NCBI RefSeq assembly: GCF_001683915.1
Contig: NZ_LXTT01000110.1
Coordinates: 1-35,207 of the forward strand
Direction: 5' to 3'
DNA length: 35,207 bases
Source of the DNA: Allomuricauda sp. CP2A
Lineage (GTDB): Bacteria > Bacteroidota > Bacteroidia > Flavobacteriales > Flavobacteriaceae
Position numbers and translations under genes: made by a program. Below, in pieces: positions 16,369 through 26,275 of the stretch. The notes under the pieces were generated by a model that saw nothing but the letters and a program-made list of their open reading frames with translations, ran no database searches and was not told the origin of the DNA. Within the stretch, counting starts at the first letter, position 1, and each line of letters begins with the position of its first letter.

Positions 16369-17700
16369 TTATTCGTTTACCCAGTTTAAACGGTCCATTT
16401 GATTGTAGGGCCAAGGTGCACCATTATTTTCAATGTTGGACATCATATTGTTCAACTCCATGGGAGCCGCAGATTGTTCCATGACCAAGTAGCGACGCAT
16501 CTCCACAATGATGGACAAGGGGTCTATACTTACCGGGCAAGCTTCTACACAAGCATTGCAGGTAGTACAGGCCCAAAGTTCTTCCGGGGTGATGTAATCA
16601 TTTAATAATTGTTTGCCATCGGAAACAAATTCGCCTTTGTTGGCATCCATGATCTTCCCAACTTCCTCCAACCGGTCACGGGTGTCCATCATGATTTTTC
16701 GGGGCGATAATTTCTTTCCGGTTTGGTTGGCCGGACATTCTGAAGTGCATCTTCCACATTCGGTACAGGTATAGGCACTTAACAACTGCACCCAATTCAG
16801 GTCCATGACATCGGATGCCCCAAATTTTTCAGGCTCTCCTGCATCATCATCTTCCGTAGGTGCTTCAAATGGGTCCGCATTAGGGTCCATCATCAATTTG
16901 ACCTCATTGGTAACGGATTCCAAGTTATTGAATTGCCCCTGTGGTTTCACCCTACCATAATACGTATTGGGAAAAGCCAAAAGAATGTGCAAATGTTTTG
17001 AATAATAGAGATAGTTCAAAAAGGCCAAGATGCCCAAAATGTGCAACCACCACGCTGTTCGTTCAATCAAAATCAAGGAGGACATGGAAAGCCCATCCAG
17101 CAAAGGTGTTATAAATTGACTGATAGGAAACATTCCTGCCTTGGTGTAATGGGCAGCACCCATTTGCTGTAGTTGAAAATCGGCAGCATTCATAGTGAGG
17201 AACAGGATCATCAGTACAAATTCTATGTAAAGAATCATGTTTCCATCGGTTTTTGGCCAACCTTTCATTTCAGGTTTGATGAAGCGCTTGAGTTTGATGA
17301 CATTCCGTCTGATCCAAAAAACAACCACGGCCACAATGACCAACAAGGCCAAAATTTCAAAAGAAGCGATCAAGACATCATATACCGTACCTAGGGGAGC
17401 AAACAATCTATGGGTTCCCAAAATTCCATCCAAAATAATTTCCAACACTTCAATGTTGATGATGATAAAGCCCAAATACACAATGATGTGCATGAGCCCT
17501 GCTACGGGGCGAACCACCATTTTGGTCTGTCCCAAAGCAATCCGGACCATATTTCTCCAGCGTTGGGGCTTGTTGTCACTAACATCCACATCCTTGCCCA
17601 ATTTGATGTTTCGGGTCAGCTTTTTTACATTTCGAGTAAAGAAACCGATACCTACAATTAGGGCTATCACAAAAAGTATATTGGGCAAATATTCCATCAT
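16369..17700 (-). CDS. membrane-bound 4Fe-4S protein with NarI-like N-terminal domain (HdrE/HdrD-like)
   Basis: A 443-residue inner-membrane electron carrier. About six hydrophobic helices (roughly 5-22, 66-90, 108-130, 154-172, 200-215 and 217-235) resemble the nitrate reductase gamma/HdrE cytochrome b domain; His71, His220 and His236/238 are candidate haem ligands. The cytoplasmic part has two classic 4Fe-4S motifs: C312, C315, C318, C322 (CTECGRCTSECP) and C378, C381, C384, C388 (CTTCNACVEACP). It is three bases downstream of mlaD and 10 bases upstream of the CCG protein, so the two Fe-S proteins almost certainly form one complex exchanging electrons with menaquinone. The substrate is not identifiable. 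Confidence 0.9.
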   Translation of the reverse strand: MMEYLPNILFVIALIVGIGFFTRNVKKLTRNIKLGKDVDVSDNKPQRWRNMVRIALGQTKMVVRPVAGLMHIIVYLGFIIINIEVLEIILDGILGTHRLFAPLGTVYDVLIASFEILALLVIVAVVVFWIRRNVIKLKRFIKPEMKGWPKTDGNMILYIEFVLMILFLTMNAADFQLQQMGAAHYTKAGMFPISQFITPLLDGLSMSSLILIERTAWWLHILGILAFLNYLYYSKHLHILLAFPNTYYGRVKPQGQFNNLESVTNEVKLMMDPNADPFEAPTEDDDAGEPEKFGASDVMDLNWVQLLSAYTCTECGRCTSECPANQTGKKLSPRKIMMDTRDRLEEVGKIMDANKGEFVSDGKQLLNDYITPEELWACTTCNACVEACPVSIDPLSIIVEMRRYLVMEQSAAPMELNNMMSNIENNGAPWPYNQMDRLNWVNE

Positions 17701-17703
17701 GCG

Positions 17704-18675
17704 CTAGTTCTGGGTCTGGGTTGAATCGGCAGGATCATTTTCCGGAAGGGTATATTCCTTTTGCTTTTTTCCAAAAACGGATACATTGACGTACCTCTTG
17801 GGATTGAGCCTGAAATCCTGCAACAGGAGGTCCAACTCCCTTGAAGCTGCTGACAAATTGTTGTACAGGGCATCATCTTGGTGCAGTTTGCCCAAAGACC
17901 CTTCACCTTTCTCAATTTTTCCGAGTATGGCGTTCAATTTATCCACGGTGGTCTGGAAATTGGTCAGGGTTCCTGCCAAATCCACGCTCGCCAAGGAATC
18001 GGAGAGTTTTGAAAAATTGGAGGTGATCTTGCTTACATTTTTGAGGGAACTGTCCAATTGTTCCTGATTGTTCTCCAACAATACATTTATTTTATCGGCA
18101 CTGCCCTTAAACGCTTTTACCAATTGGTTCAATGACACAATGGTTTCCTTCAGTTGTTTTTTTGTGGGATCGTCCAATATCTGATTAACGTTCATCAACA
18201 GGGTGTCTGCATTGGAAACCGCCCCTTCCACCTTCATTTGCAATGGGGTGAGCTTTTGCTGTACCAGCTCGGTGATACCCGGTTTTATCTTGGATTGTAA
18301 GGTATCCCCTGATTTTGCGTTGGGGGCCCCATCAAAAACAGGAACGATCTGAATTCCCTTCCCTCCAATGATACCGGTGTCAAAAAGCTCGGCGATACTG
18401 TTTTGGGAAAAATCAAATTCATTGCTCACAGTAAAGGCCACCAACAACTTTCCGGAACTATCCTTAAAGCCAATACTGGTGACATTCCCAACATTATATC
18501 CATTTATGGATACTTGTGTTCCTGGTTGTAAACCGCCCACATTCTCGTACACGGCATAAAAAGTTTTATTGTTTTCGAAAAGTGGGGAGGATTTTAAATA
18601 GCTCAGCCCAAAAATAAAGGCCAAAATTCCTACAAGTACAATAACCCCGGTTTTTACTTCCCTGGATAGCTTCAA
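17704..18675 (-). CDS. MlaD-family MCE lipid-transport protein
   Basis: From the chosen start this is a 323-residue MCE-domain protein with an N-terminal membrane anchor (about 8-28, VIVLVGILAFIFGLSYL). One MCE domain follows (about 30-110, including YAVYENVGGLQPGTQVSING), then a long helical tail with coiled-coil potential. MlaD forms a hexameric ring that moves phospholipids between the membranes; MlaE/MlaF partners are not in the window. The start is a TTG at 18675, giving MKLSREVKTG, the usual family N-terminus; a further TTG at 18696 would add seven residues. A TAnnTTTG element at 18698-18705 fits the later start. It lies 44 bases after the amidase gene and three bases before the Fe-S membrane protein. 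Confidence 0.88.
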   Translation of the reverse strand: MKLSREVKTGVIVLVGILAFIFGLSYLKSSPLFENNKTFYAVYENVGGLQPGTQVSINGYNVGNVTSIGFKDSSGKLLVAFTVSNEFDFSQNSIAELFDTGIIGGKGIQIVPVFDGAPNAKSGDTLQSKIKPGITELVQQKLTPLQMKVEGAVSNADTLLMNVNQILDDPTKKQLKETIVSLNQLVKAFKGSADKINVLLENNQEQLDSSLKNVSKITSNFSKLSDSLASVDLAGTLTNFQTTVDKLNAILGKIEKGEGSLGKLHQDDALYNNLSAASRELDLLLQDFRLNPKRYVNVSVFGKKQKEYTLPENDPADSTQTQN

Positions 18676-18697
18676 AGGATTCGGTTTATGGTTCAAA

Positions 18698-18705
18698 CAA
18701 AATTA
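18698..18705 (-). promoter_or_regulatory. candidate -7 promoter element TAATTTTG upstream of mlaD
   Basis: Exact TAnnTTTG match on the - strand, 22 bases upstream of the TTG at 18675. It could give an internal promoter for mlaD and the Fe-S genes apart from the amidase. No clear -33 element. Confidence 0.35.
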
Positions 18706-18713
18706 GGAATAAT

Positions 18714-18731
18714 TTTGACAAGGCTGTCAAA
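18714..18731 (-). terminator. hairpin between amidase gene and mlaD
   Basis: TTTGACA, a four-base loop and TGTCAAA form a perfect seven-bp stem just past the amidase stop. On the - strand it is followed by ATTATTCC, a weak U-rich stretch. It may be a partial terminator or attenuator. Confidence 0.35.
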
Positions 18732-18740
18732 GATGTTCAT

Positions 18741-19958
18741 CTAGTTGGTTGCTTGTGACAAAGGCACTCGCTTACCATCTTTATAGGCCACAATATATGA
18801 GGTTGTGTAGCCTTTGGCGTCTGCGTTGGCCTTGAGCTTTTTTGCATCATCCAATGTATTGGCATTGCCATACATGTATCTGTAAAGGTTTTTATACGGC
18901 TCCCTGGACAATTCACCCAACCCGTTAAAGTTCTCTCCTTTTAAGGGAATACTCTTGGCACTTGCCAAAAGCTGTACCTTAAAAACCACTCCCGAATTTG
19001 TTGATACAACAGGTGGCGTAGTTTCTTCTTTTGGGGTGGATGAAACAATTGTTTCTTCCTTTTTGGGAGTTTCTTCGGCTTTATCGGGGGGTGTTCCTTC
19101 ACTCTTGGTTTCCTCCGGAATATTGACTGCAACCTCGGCATCTTCTATTTCAGTGGAGACTGTACTGGTATTGACACCGGTATTGATTTCCGACTTATAG
19201 GCTAAAATGGCATCTGCAATGGCCTTGCCCATCTCACGTTGGCCATTTTTGGAGTTTAGATAACCTCCCTCACTTTTGTTGGTCAAAAAGCCGGTCTCAA
19301 CCAAAACACTGGGCATGAAGGTTTGGTGCAATACAATGAAACCAGCCTGTTTTACCTTTCTATCCTTTCTTTTTAGCCTTTTGGTAAAGTTGTCCTGAAG
19401 CTTCTTGCCCAAAAGAATGCTCTGGTCCAAAAATTCTTCCTGCATAATGGTCAGGCCAATGATGGACTCTGGAGAATTGATATCGTACTCCGCATAACGC
19501 TGTGCATAATCATCCTCCAGATAAATTACGGAGTTCTCTTTTTTGGCCACTTCAAAATTACGCTGATTGGCATGCAGTCCCAGAACAAAGGTTTCCGCGC
19601 CATTGGCATCGGAATTGTGGGAGTTGCAATGTACGGACACAAACAGATCTGCATTGGCCTGATTGGCAATCTCCCCTCTTTTGAAGAGATCCACGAAAGT
19701 ATCATCATTTCTGGTATAAAGGACTTTGATGGAGGGGTCCTTTTCCAATTCCTTACCAGCTTCGAGCACTACGTTTAGGGCAATATCCTTTTCTAAATAC
19801 CCATTACCTATATTGCCCGGATCATGTCCGCCATGTCCAGCATCAAGAACCACAATGAATTTATCATTGGGTGTTTTTTGTAAATCAGTAATGGTAAACG
19901 AAATCAGTATTGGGGTTATGAATAATAAAACGAAAAATGTAATCCAACTTTTATTCAT
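18741..19958 (-). CDS. N-acetylmuramoyl-L-alanine amidase (Amidase_3) with SPOR-like C-terminus
   Basis: A 405-residue exported zinc amidase that cleaves the bond between MurNAc and the peptide stem. A signal peptide or anchor (about 5-25) precedes the catalytic domain (33-255): zinc ligands His42 (LDAGHGGHDPG), Glu56 (LEKDIALN) and His110 (VSVHCNSHN), and catalytic Glu221 (VLVETGFLTN). A Ser/Thr/Glu/Pro-rich linker (about 258-325) leads to a C-terminal SPOR-like repeat domain (about 326-398, FKVQLLASAKSIPL, YRYMYGNANTLDDAKKL) that would bind denuded glycan strands, as at division sites. It is divergent from lptD with a 131-base shared region. It heads the run to mlaD and the Fe-S genes. Confidence 0.93.
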   Translation of the reverse strand: MNKSWITFFVLLFITPILISFTITDLQKTPNDKFIVVLDAGHGGHDPGNIGNGYLEKDIALNVVLEAGKELEKDPSIKVLYTRNDDTFVDLFKRGEIANQANADLFVSVHCNSHNSDANGAETFVLGLHANQRNFEVAKKENSVIYLEDDYAQRYAEYDINSPESIIGLTIMQEEFLDQSILLGKKLQDNFTKRLKRKDRKVKQAGFIVLHQTFMPSVLVETGFLTNKSEGGYLNSKNGQREMGKAIADAILAYKSEINTGVNTSTVSTEIEDAEVAVNIPEETKSEGTPPDKAEETPKKEETIVSSTPKEETTPPVVSTNSGVVFKVQLLASAKSIPLKGENFNGLGELSREPYKNLYRYMYGNANTLDDAKKLKANADAKGYTTSYIVAYKDGKRVPLSQATN

Positions 19959-20035
19959 AAGAACTGTTTATTTATAGTGCCCCAATATTGGTTAAAAATA
20001 TCGTAATCCCCAATAAGCGGAACAAAAAATATATG

Positions 20036-20043
20036 TAAGTTTG
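20036..20043 (+). promoter_or_regulatory. candidate -7 promoter element TAAGTTTG for lptD
   Basis: Exact TAnnTTTG match 46 bases upstream of the lptD start in the region shared with the divergent amidase gene. No TTG lies at the normal -33 distance. Confidence 0.4.
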
Positions 20044-20089
20044 AGCACAAAAACTGAGCCAACCCAGCACAAAAATAGGATTTATCACG

Positions 20090-22783
20090 TTGCAATCAAA
20101 CAAACATCTTTTAGTTTTCCTATTTGTTCTTCTTTGCGGCAGCCATACCATAACAGCTCAGGAAGACCCTATTACGCCTTTGCCCATCAAAGCTGTACAG
20201 GATAGCATTACCGCTCCGTTGATGCCGGCCAACATCCTTAATGATTCCATTTCCGTGGATTCTGTAGCTGTGGATTCTGTGCAAGGCAACCAACCGCTGC
20301 TGCTGGATAAAATTAAATATAAGGCCAAGGATTATGTACGATTGAGCCAAAAAGACAATAAGATCTATCTGTACGATGAAGCCGAGATCTATTATCAAGA
20401 TACCGAGCTCAAGGCAGGCATCATTGTAATGGATTATGTGAAGAATGAAGTGTACGCCGGACGGATAAAAGATGAGGAAGGCAATTTTACACAGTTGCCC
20501 TTCTTCAAACAAGGTGACAATGAGGTTAGACCGGATTCCATTCGCTTTAATTTTGACACCCAAAAAGCGCTCATCTGGAACTCCAGAACGGAACAACAGG
20601 CAGGCATAGGGCCATTGGGCAGCGATGCCATGAACGTTTATGCCGAAATTACCAAAAAGGAAAACGATTCGGTCTATTTTTTACACGAAGGGAAATTGAC
20701 CACCTCAAAGGATACGGCGAATCCCGATTATTACATTAGGGTGCGCAAAGCCAAGTTTGTGCCCAAAAAGAAAATCATTGCCGGTTTTAGCAATATGTAT
20801 ATTGTGGATGTTCCCACTCCCGTTGCTTTACCGTTTGCCTATTTTCCATTGACCACGGGGCGAGTGGCCGGGCTTATTTTCCCAACATTTGGCAATGACC
20901 CCCAACGTGGCTATTTTTTGCAAAATGGAGGGTATTATCTGCCCATAAACGACAATGTGGATTTAAGTGTCATGGGTGATTTTTATACCAATGGCAGCTA
21001 CGGCTTCCGTGCACAGTCCATATATGCCAAACGCTATAAATTTAGGGGGAATGTTAATTTGAGTTACGAGAACCTCATCCGAAGCCAAAAGGGGTTTGAT
21101 GATTTTAGCCGAACGAGCAACTACAATATCAGAATATCCCACTCACAAGACACTAAGGCAAGTCCCTATTCCCGCTTTTCCGCTTCAGTGAACCTGGGTA
21201 GCAGTCAGTACTATACCAACTCGCTCAATCAGGTCAACCGGAATAATTCGCAGACGAACACTTTTGCTTCATCCATAAGTTATTCCAAAACGTTTCCGGC
21301 CTATCCATCGGTAAATGCGAGTTTAACCCTGAGCCATACCCAAAACTCCAGAACACAGTCCATCAACATGTCATTGCCTACCCTACAAGCCAGTATGGAG
21401 CGAATTTTCCCATTTGCCAAAAGGGACGGGATTAAAAAAGGGATTATACAGAACATCAACTTTCAATATGATGTAAACGCACAAAACAGCATTACCACAA
21501 CCGAAGAGGATTTTTTTACCAGTAAAATGTTCGAGGATGCCCGTGTTGGAGCCCGACATCGGATTCCAATCGGCACGAACTTTAAAGTGGCAAAATACCT
21601 CAGCGTAAGTTTAAATGGTAGTTATGAAGATGTTTGGACCTTGGAAACCCTGCGCCGTAGGTATGATGCTGATCAAGAAGCGGTGGTCACCGATACCATT
21701 CCTGGGTTTGATAGGTTCAACCGATATAACTTAGGGGCAAGTTTGGGAACCGTTGTCTACGGTACCTTCAATTTTGGTGAGGACAAAAAAATCCAGGCCA
21801 TACGCCATGTAATGCGGCCTTCCATTGGGTATAGCTACACCCCTTCCTTTGAGCAATTTTATGAAACCTATACCGATGAGGATGGGGAAGATGTGCAATA
21901 CACCCCTTTTGAGACCAGTATCTATGGGCGTCCATCCTTGACACGGGGAAGCTCCCTTAACTTTTCCTTGCAGAATACGCTTGAGGCGAAGGTACGTGAT
22001 AAGGATTCCACCGCCACGGAACCCAAAAAAGTAAGCATCTTAAGCAACCTGACCTTTTCAACCAGTTACAATTTTGAAGCAGATTCCCTAAAATTGAGCC
22101 CTATCAACATGAGTGGGGCCACAGAAATAATCAAAAACGTCCCCATAAACTTCTCCGCTACCTTTGATCCCTATGCCATCGACAACAACGGCAGACGGAT
22201 AAACACCTTGAACATTAAGAATGGAGGTGGGTTGGCCCGGCTTACCTCAGCCCGGTTGAACACGGGTTTTTCCATTGACAGTGAAATGTTCAAAAAAGGG
22301 GGCAAAAAGAAGTCAGATGATCAAGCCGCACAGGATACCGATTATGGTGCCAACCCCTTTGAACTAAGAGGTGCCGAGGATGGTCAGCCCCATTTTCAAC
22401 GCGATGGCCAAGAGGGCTCGGGTGAAGAGAACCCTGTTTATGGGACAAAAATCCCATGGGATATGCGACTGACCTATGTGGCTACCTATAGCAATAGAAA
22501 TCGCGAGAAAGAAATCACCAACCATTCCTTAATGTTTACCGGAAACATCCAGCTTTCCCCTAAATGGGAGGTTGGTTTCAATTCTGGGTATGATTTGAAG
22601 AACAAGGGATTCGCCGACACCCGTTTTAATTTTAAGCGTGACCTGAACAGTTTTAGGCTCAGTTTTGATTGGACTCCCTTTGGACGTTTCGAACGGTGGT
22701 ATTTCTTTATTGGAATAAAGAGTTCCATACTCAGTGACCTGAAATGGGAAAATAGAAGCCAACCTTTTAGTGGCAGGCGATAA
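20090..22783 (+). CDS. lptD: LPS-assembly outer-membrane protein LptD-like
   Basis: An 897-residue outer-membrane protein of the Bacteroidota LptD/OstA type. A signal peptide (1-23, ending ITAQ) precedes a periplasmic OstA-like beta-jellyroll (about 70-260: YDEAEIYYQDTELKAGIIVM, IRFNFDTQKALIWNSRTEQ, YIRVRKAKFVP). A large barrel (about 270-890) follows, rich in alternating aromatic strands, with YFLQNGGYYLPINDNVDLSV near its beginning. It would insert lipopolysaccharide into the outer leaflet together with LptE. The start is TTG at 20090: no ATG lies in frame until residue 45, and an in-frame stop at 20042 limits upstream extension. ridA follows after 49 bases. A conserved two-disulfide pattern as in E. 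coli LptD is absent. Confidence 0.92.
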   Translation: MQSNKHLLVFLFVLLCGSHTITAQEDPITPLPIKAVQDSITAPLMPANILNDSISVDSVAVDSVQGNQPLLLDKIKYKAKDYVRLSQKDNKIYLYDEAEIYYQDTELKAGIIVMDYVKNEVYAGRIKDEEGNFTQLPFFKQGDNEVRPDSIRFNFDTQKALIWNSRTEQQAGIGPLGSDAMNVYAEITKKENDSVYFLHEGKLTTSKDTANPDYYIRVRKAKFVPKKKIIAGFSNMYIVDVPTPVALPFAYFPLTTGRVAGLIFPTFGNDPQRGYFLQNGGYYLPINDNVDLSVMGDFYTNGSYGFRAQSIYAKRYKFRGNVNLSYENLIRSQKGFDDFSRTSNYNIRISHSQDTKASPYSRFSASVNLGSSQYYTNSLNQVNRNNSQTNTFASSISYSKTFPAYPSVNASLTLSHTQNSRTQSINMSLPTLQASMERIFPFAKRDGIKKGIIQNINFQYDVNAQNSITTTEEDFFTSKMFEDARVGARHRIPIGTNFKVAKYLSVSLNGSYEDVWTLETLRRRYDADQEAVVTDTIPGFDRFNRYNLGASLGTVVYGTFNFGEDKKIQAIRHVMRPSIGYSYTPSFEQFYETYTDEDGEDVQYTPFETSIYGRPSLTRGSSLNFSLQNTLEAKVRDKDSTATEPKKVSILSNLTFSTSYNFEADSLKLSPINMSGATEIIKNVPINFSATFDPYAIDNNGRRINTLNIKNGGGLARLTSARLNTGFSIDSEMFKKGGKKKSDDQAAQDTDYGANPFELRGAEDGQPHFQRDGQEGSGEENPVYGTKIPWDMRLTYVATYSNRNREKEITNHSLMFTGNIQLSPKWEVGFNSGYDLKNKGFADTRFNFKRDLNSFRLSFDWTPFGRFERWYFFIGIKSSILSDLKWENRSQPFSGRR

Positions 22784-22832
22784 TTTTGAATACCTTCACA
22801 TACACCTCACCTAAAGGATAAAAACCATAACT

Positions 22833-23213
22833 ATGAAAAAAATAGTCAATACCAGCAAAGCACCCGACCCAATAGGCCCCTACAATCAAGCGGTCCTTAT
22901 CAAGGATACCTTATATATTTCGGGGCAAATTGCCCTTGACCCGGCAACAGGGGAGCTGGTAAAAGGAGATGTAAAAACAGAGACCAAACAATCCTTGGAA
23001 AACCTGAAGGCCATTTTGGAAGCTGCTGACATGACTTTTGAGAATGTGGTAAAGACCTCAATTTTTATTAAGGACATGAACCAGTTCTCACAAATAAATG
23101 AGGTGTACAGTACTTATTTTGACCCGGAGACCGCACCTGCCAGGGAAACAGTAGAGGTAGCGAACCTTCCCAAGTTCGTGAATGTGGAGATTTCTATGAT
23201 CGCGGTTAAATAG
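22833..23213 (+). CDS. ridA: RidA family reactive imine/enamine deaminase
   Basis: A 126-residue protein of the YjgF/YER057c/UK114 family, trimeric cytoplasmic enzymes that hydrolyse reactive enamines and imines such as 2-aminoacrylate made by pyridoxal-phosphate enzymes. It shows GPYNQAV (15-21), LYISGQIALDPATGEL (27-42), and the carboxylate-binding Arg104 in APARETVEVANLPK with Glu119 further on, as in active RidA members. Length is typical. It is 49 bases downstream of lptD and probably co-transcribed. Its stop overlaps the 3' end of the converging kinase gene by eight bases. Confidence 0.95.
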   Translation: MKKIVNTSKAPDPIGPYNQAVLIKDTLYISGQIALDPATGELVKGDVKTETKQSLENLKAILEAADMTFENVVKTSIFIKDMNQFSQINEVYSTYFDPETAPARETVEVANLPKFVNVEISMIAVK

Positions 23214-24057
23214 TTTCTTTGTGAAACTCCACCAGCCCTTCTATGGGTCTTCTGCGAATGACACCCAAAATCAAATCATTTCGCTCCAAACAGGCCGTTA
23301 GCTCATCTTGTAAAAAATGGGCAATACTGCCCACAAAGCTTATTGGGACTTTTGTGGCGAGCTCAAATTGCATGATATAGTTGTTCACAAACTGCTGTAG
23401 CCCCTTTTCTATGACCCCTTTGCAGTAGGGGTGTTCCTTATTTTCAATGATAAAACGGGCAAAAGTGGCCAAATAGGTGTTTGGATTGGGCTGTTTGTAT
23501 AGGTTTTCCTTGATGACATCCGCATCAAGGTTATATTCCTTGGCAAACTTAATGCCCAAATCTTGCGGCATCTTATGGAAATAATAATCCCGCAGCAGTT
23601 TTCTTCCGAAGAAATTACCGCTGCCATCGTCCATTAAAATATAGCCCAAGGACGTCACTTTTTGAAACAATTGGTGGCCATCATAATAGCTACAGTTAGA
23701 ACCTGTACCCAAAATGCAAACAATACCTTGACGACCAATCTTGGTTGTGGAATAGATGGCCGCATAGGTATCTTCACGAACCTCCGTCTTGGCGTTTGGG
23801 AAAAAGTCCTTGAAGATTTCCTTCAAGAAATTCTTCATTCTGTCCGTTCCGCATCCAGCACCATAGAAATACAACTGACGAACATCTGCCTTGTTCTTTG
23901 AAAGCTCAAAATTGTTGGCCAAACGATCTTCGATCACCTCACGGGTAAGCACCTCGGGACTAAGTCCCAAAGTCTGGGTAAGAAACAGTTGTTCCCCCTT
24001 ATCGTCCAGGGCAATCCAATCGGATTTTGTGGCGCCACTATCCACAATCAATATCAT
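23206..24057 (-). CDS. BadF/BadG-type kinase, probable N-acetylglucosamine kinase
   Basis: A 283-residue member of the BadF/BadG/BcrA/BcrD ATPase family in the ASKHA fold. The phosphate-1 loop is LIVDSGATKSDW (3-14), phosphate-2 is VCILGTGSNCSYYDG (about 113-127), and VTSLGYILMDDGSGNFFG (134-151) is the segment shared with eukaryotic GlcNAc kinases. The C-terminal ISFVGSIAHFLQDEL is the adenosine-side motif. The best guess is phosphorylation of GlcNAc or a related amino sugar recovered from peptidoglycan or chitin. It lies 72 bases downstream of gapA with a strong hairpin between, so its expression may be separated from the glycolytic genes. Substrate is not proven. Confidence 0.88.
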   Translation of the reverse strand: MILIVDSGATKSDWIALDDKGEQLFLTQTLGLSPEVLTREVIEDRLANNFELSKNKADVRQLYFYGAGCGTDRMKNFLKEIFKDFFPNAKTEVREDTYAAIYSTTKIGRQGIVCILGTGSNCSYYDGHQLFQKVTSLGYILMDDGSGNFFGRKLLRDYYFHKMPQDLGIKFAKEYNLDADVIKENLYKQPNPNTYLATFARFIIENKEHPYCKGVIEKGLQQFVNNYIMQFELATKVPISFVGSIAHFLQDELTACLERNDLILGVIRRRPIEGLVEFHKETI

Positions 24058-24077
24058 ACGTCAGTGTTTAGATTGAA

Positions 24078-24107
24078 TCCTGAAAGAGGGTTGCCCCCCT
24101 TTCAGGA
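24078..24107 (-). terminator. strong hairpin between gapA and the BadF-type kinase gene
   Basis: TCCTGAAAGAGGG (24078-24090) and CCCCCTTTCAGGA (24095-24107) pair at 12 of 13 positions around the loop TTGC. On the transcribed - strand the following bases (ATTCAATCTAAAC) lack a U-run, so this may be a partial terminator, an mRNA-stabilising 3' structure for pfkA-gapA, or a processing site. Confidence 0.55.
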
Positions 24108-24129
24108 CATAGTATAGTAAGATAATAAA

Positions 24130-26140
<2,011 letters not shown>

Positions 26141-26157
26141 TCAAAATTTTAAAGGGT

Positions 26158-26165
26158 CAAAACTA
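26158..26165 (-). promoter_or_regulatory. candidate -7 promoter element TAGTTTTG for pfkA-gapA
   Basis: Exact TAnnTTTG match on the - strand with a short predicted leader of about 13 bases before the pfkA ATG. No clear TTG -33 element. It would let the glycolytic genes be expressed independently of the upstream TamB-like gene. Confidence 0.4.
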
Positions 26166-26275
26166 GGAAACTTTATTTAATTTATGAATGCCTTGATAAT
26201 TTATTTGTTTTCACTTGAAACTTCAAACGTTTTCGTAAGAATTTCATCAAAAACAGTGAAAAAAATTATGCTTGT

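Noticed and set aside
20120..20596. 158-codon open frame on - inside lptD
   Set aside because: Shadow frame opposite the signal peptide and OstA domain of lptD.
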